In this document: in pieces, positions 7,220-10,376 of the stretch
Layout: every line of letters starts with the position of its first letter
Numbering within the stretch: the stretch's first letter is position 1
Origin: Crocinitomicaceae bacterium
Lineage (GTDB): Bacteria > Bacteroidota > Bacteroidia > Flavobacteriales_D > Crocinitomicaceae
Reading direction: 5' to 3'
Length of the DNA: 10,376 nucleotides
NCBI GenBank assembly: GCA_020635955.1
Contig: JACJYW010000019.1
Span: 1-10,376 of the forward strand
The notes under the pieces: generated by a model
The model's database searches: none
Seen by the model: the letters and a program-made list of their open reading frames with translations, nothing else
What the model was told of the DNA's origin: nothing
Translations under genes and position numbers: made by a program

Positions 7220-7223
7220 AGTA

Positions 7224-10200
7224 ATGGGCTTGGCGCTACGAATAATAAAGATAACTCTCATTTTCTGTGTTTTGGGTCATGTATATGGGCAAGCAAAATT
7301 CACAGATGTTCCTGTTAATATAGTTGGCGCTAAAGGAATTTACGATTTCAATCATTATTCTTCTGAAGAAGGTTTATTGGGAAGCGTAGCTGAAAATGTC
7401 TTTCAAGATTCCAAAGGTTATGTATGGGTTGCAACGAGAACTGGGGTGAACAGATTGGACGGTAGACAAGTTAAAACTTTTTCAGTAAAAGATGGATTGG
7501 TCCATTATTTATGTAGAAGTATAACCGAAGATAAGTTGGGAAGAATTTGGGTTGCCACTGAGGCGGGAGTTAGTTGTTATGACGGATTTGGCTTTAAGAA
7601 TTATACGACTAACGAAGGACTTTCTTTTAATCAAACTTGGGCCGTTCTTGAGCATAGAGATGGTGGAATGCTAGTCGGAACTTCACATGGTTTAGATATT
7701 ATTCGAGATGGTACAGTTCAGAACTATGTCAACTTTGATACAACACAAGGAAAAAATGCAATTCGAATGCTTGAGTATGATTCAAAGGGGAATTTATGGG
7801 TGTCTACCGGAATAAAATTATTCAAAGTTTCACCTGATAAGGAAATTCAGGATATGGGACTGGATGGTTTAATGTTAGACATGGACGAAGCTCCGAATGG
7901 AGATATTTGGATTTCTGGATGGTCTAAGAATCTAGTTAAATATAGTAATGGAGAGTTTACATCATACATATTTGGGACGCCTGTCAATTCTGTCAAAATG
8001 GATAGAGAAGGCAATTTATGGTTGGCTTCATGGTCTAAAGGCTTGTTAAAATTTGATGGAAAGAATAGAGCTATTCAGTTTGGAACAGATCAAGGAATAG
8101 CATTAAATACCTTGTGGAGTGTTTTGGTTGATGCTGAAGGAACAATATGTTGTGCTTCATATGGAGCAGGGGTAGATCAATTAGCAAATGAAAGATTTTC
8201 TAGGTACACAGAAACGAATGGACTTGCTAATAATGTCGTTAATGAAATAGCTATTGACAAAAAAAATCATAGGATCTGGGTGGCCACTGAGGGAGGCTTA
8301 AGCAAAATTGATAGTCAAGGAGTAGTCACAAGTTTCACTGAAAAAGATGGATTAGATAATGGGAAGGTTCAGACAGTTGTAATAGATTCTAATGGAGTAG
8401 CATGGATTGCACTTTATGGGGGATCAATAGGGATGTACAAAGTAGGAGAGAATTCATCATTAGAAGGTATTGGAAATGGAGGGTTTAATATGATGATTGA
8501 TACCAGAGGGTATCTGTGGATTGGAAGAGATGGTGGAGGTGCGTATTGTTATAAGGATATAAATATTGATGACAAGGGGAGACAATATGTTGCTGATGGA
8601 TTTAACAGTTCGAAAATCCGGGTTCATAAAATTTTTGAGGACAGTGATCATAATATTTGGTTTGGAATTGACCTAAATGCCTGGCACATTCTTGATCATC
8701 AAGACAGTAGTATGCACGCTCATTTATTTCCTAAACATATGGAGATGGAATCGGGGGTATTTATAGAGGAAGATAACCGTCATTTTGTTTGGTTTACATT
8801 AGGTTCCACTGGTATTTATCGTGGTTCCTACAATAAAGGTCAGATGTCGATATTAGACTCTATAAGATTTGAACAAGGATTGCTATCAGATGAAGTTGCA
8901 GGTTTAATGGCTGAAGGTGATAGATTATGGATCAATACGATTGCTGGTTTGACTATACTCGATCTTAAATCCTATTACGAAAATGGAGAATACAACTTCA
9001 CATCTTATACCAAAGAAAAGGGTTTTTCAGGTGAAGGTTTTGCAAATATTGTTAGATACAGTGAAGACGAAGTGCTAGTTGGAACAACTAAAGGAATGCT
9101 GGTTTTTCACGAGTCAAAAGATAGAAAAGTTGACATACAACCTTTCACTAACATAGTCAATGTGAAGCTGGATCTTAAAGAAATTGATTGGCGACAAAAA
9201 ACAGACGAATTAAAATCTAGTTGTAATGTGCCAGTTTCAGTTGTATTACCTTATAATGAGAATCATCTCACTTTTGAATATGTTGGAATTTCATTTACTG
9301 CTCCAGAAGAAATTAGATACAGTTACATTTTGGAAGGGTTTGATTTAGATTGGAGTCCAATTACAGGACAACAAGAAATAACCTACTCAAACATTCCGCC
9401 CGGAGAATACTATTTCAAGGTGAAATCTGTAAATCTTGATGGGGTGTGGGATGATACACCTGACGCGATAAAAATTACGATAACTCCTCCGTTTTGGCAA
9501 ACATGGTGGTTTAGAACGCTAACGGTATTTGCTCTGGCATTGATCATCTTTGGATTTTTCCAGTATCGAACCAAAAAACTACGTGCTGCGAATGAATTAT
9601 TGGAGCAAAAGGTAGAGAAACGAACTGAGCAATTGCAGATTGCATATGATCAAATCGAGGAAAAGAACCATGAAATAACAGATAGTATTTCCTATGCCAA
9701 GCGTATTCAAGAAGCTATTTTACCACCGGCGTCATACATAAAAGAACAATTAGGTGAAAGTTTTGTCTTGTACAAGCCCAAAGATATTGTGGCTGGAGAT
9801 TTTTACTGGTTGAATACAATAGGAAATAAAGTGTTATTTGCTGCTGCTGATTGCACCGGACATGGTGTTCCTGGTGCAATGGTTTCAGTGGTTTGTCATG
9901 GTGCTTTAAACAGATCAGTGAGGGAATTCGAATTGCACGAACCCAATACCATTCTTGACAAGACACGTGAAATCGTTATTGAAACCTTCAGCAAAAGTGA
10001 AACTGATGTTAAGGATGGAATGGACGTTTCAGTTTGTAGCCTTGATCGAGGAAATAATATTTTGGAATACTCAGGTGCCAATAATAGCCTTTATTACATC
10101 AAAGATGGCGTAATTGAAGAGATTCGAGCAGACAAGCAACCCGTTGGAAAATATGATTTTGCAACGCCTTTTACCAAACATGAGATCAAATTGGAAAAAG

Positions 10201-10376
10201 GAATGTGTGTCTACCTTTTTTCTGATGGATTTGCGGATCAATTTGGAGGGGATAAAGGCAAGAAACTGAAGTATAAACCTTTCAAAGAAATCATTCTTCG
10301 AATTCACCATTTGCCAATGGATGAACAAAAGCTAATTCTGGATAAAGAATTCCTAAACTGGAAAGGAGATTTCGAG
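7224..10376 (+). CDS. Transmembrane propeller receptor with SpoIIE/PP2C-type phosphatase output (partial, C terminus cut)
   Basis: The frame is open from the ATG at 7224 to the right edge, 1051 residues. Order: signal peptide (1-22, ending VYG); about 14 propeller blades (about 40-640), most with a D-x-x-G-x-(I/L)-W-(V/I)-(A/G) core such as YVWVATR at 66-72; a Y_Y_Y domain (about 645-755, with LEGFDLDW and IPPGEYYFKVK); one transmembrane helix (about 759-780); a coiled coil (785-830); and a SpoIIE-like phosphatase from about 840. Phosphatase motifs are KPKDIVAGDFYW (851-862, metal Asp859), ADCTGHGVPGAM (Asp876), DGMD (931-934) and SDGFADQFGG (1000-1009), so the metal site looks intact. The input is periplasmic and the output cytoplasmic. 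Hybrid two-component systems use the same periplasmic input with a histidine kinase; here a Ser/Thr phosphatase replaces it. Ligand and target are unknown. The family usually ends shortly after the last visible motif (NWKGDFE), so probably only about 10-20 residues are missing. Confidence 0.93.
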   Translation, partial: MGLALRIIKITLIFCVLGHVYGQAKFTDVPVNIVGAKGIYDFNHYSSEEGLLGSVAENVFQDSKGYVWVATRTGVNRLDGRQVKTFSVKDGLVHYLCRSITEDKLGRIWVATEAGVSCYDGFGFKNYTTNEGLSFNQTWAVLEHRDGGMLVGTSHGLDIIRDGTVQNYVNFDTTQGKNAIRMLEYDSKGNLWVSTGIKLFKVSPDKEIQDMGLDGLMLDMDEAPNGDIWISGWSKNLVKYSNGEFTSYIFGTPVNSVKMDREGNLWLASWSKGLLKFDGKNRAIQFGTDQGIALNTLWSVLVDAEGTICCASYGAGVDQLANERFSRYTETNGLANNVVNEIAIDKKNHRIWVATEGGLSKIDSQGVVTSFTEKDGLDNGKVQTVVIDSNGVAWIALYGGSIGMYKVGENSSLEGIGNGGFNMMIDTRGYLWIGRDGGGAYCYKDINIDDKGRQYVADGFNSSKIRVHKIFEDSDHNIWFGIDLNAWHILDHQDSSMHAHLFPKHMEMESGVFIEEDNRHFVWFTLGSTGIYRGSYNKGQMSILDSIRFEQGLLSDEVAGLMAEGDRLWINTIAGLTILDLKSYYENGEYNFTSYTKEKGFSGEGFANIVRYSEDEVLVGTTKGMLVFHESKDRKVDIQPFTNIVNVKLDLKEIDWRQKTDELKSSCNVPVSVVLPYNENHLTFEYVGISFTAPEEIRYSYILEGFDLDWSPITGQQEITYSNIPPGEYYFKVKSVNLDGVWDDTPDAIKITITPPFWQTWWFRTLTVFALALIIFGFFQYRTKKLRAANELLEQKVEKRTEQLQIAYDQIEEKNHEITDSISYAKRIQEAILPPASYIKEQLGESFVLYKPKDIVAGDFYWLNTIGNKVLFAAADCTGHGVPGAMVSVVCHGALNRSVREFELHEPNTILDKTREIVIETFSKSETDVKDGMDVSVCSLDRGNNILEYSGANNSLYYIKDGVIEEIRADKQPVGKYDFATPFTKHEIKLEKGMCVYLFSDGFADQFGGDKGKKLKYKPFKEIILRIHHLPMDEQKLILDKEFLNWKGDFE

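Noticed and set aside
8101..8170. Possible degenerate blade (TICCASY replaces the usual I-W-V-A core) suggesting decay of the propeller
   Set aside because: The frame is intact and the blade spacing is kept; loss of the tryptophan in single blades is common in these proteins.
9715..10328. Three overlapping minus-strand open frames of 61 to 85 codons
   Set aside because: All are antisense to the phosphatase domain, whose conserved motifs run continuously on the plus strand.

Overview
The window looks like chromosome of a Bacteroidota bacterium, probably Flavobacteriales-like. Three observations support this: a MoxR / DUF58 / BatA / BatB gene order, a large two-component-type propeller protein carrying a Y_Y_Y domain, and several exact copies of the Bacteroidota -7 promoter element TAnnTTTG (no clear -33 TTG partners) just upstream of genes, with no obvious Shine-Dalgarno sites. 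The DNA is AT-rich and almost entirely coding. I see no RNA genes, mobile elements or CRISPR arrays.

Minus strand, positions 1 to 5179 (transcribed right to left): a tightly packed Bat (Bacteroides aerotolerance-type) operon. The order is moxR AAA+ ATPase, an exported protein of unknown function, a DUF58 protein, a BatD/DUF4381-like single-pass membrane protein, batA (VWA, membrane) and batB (VWA, membrane, cut by the left edge). Junctions are 2-bp gaps or overlaps of 1 to 11 bp, which suggests one transcript with translational coupling. Family knowledge suggests a MoxR chaperone working with VWA/MIDAS proteins in envelope maintenance or stress tolerance. The exported gene between moxR and DUF58 is the unusual member. 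A TAnnTTTG element lies upstream of moxR, inside a 12-bp-arm imperfect inverted repeat that could be an operator.

Minus strand, 5314 to 7121: a small exported protein of unknown function with its own TAnnTTTG element, then a complete single-chain iron-sulfur L-serine dehydratase. The dehydratase has all three internal cluster cysteines and a cysteine as its last residue.

Plus strand, 7224 to the right edge: a divergently transcribed giant sensor, not closed in the window. It has a signal peptide, about 14 propeller blades (most simply two seven-bladed propellers), a Y_Y_Y domain, one transmembrane helix, a coiled coil and a cytoplasmic SpoIIE/PP2C-type phosphatase domain. It is probably a one-protein transmembrane receptor that controls a partner-switching or other Ser/Thr dephosphorylation output. 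Its -7-like element lies only 4 bp before the ATG, so its mRNA may be leaderless.

The most novel-looking items are the uncharacterised exported gene embedded in the Bat operon, the inverted repeat over the moxR promoter, and the propeller-to-phosphatase receptor.
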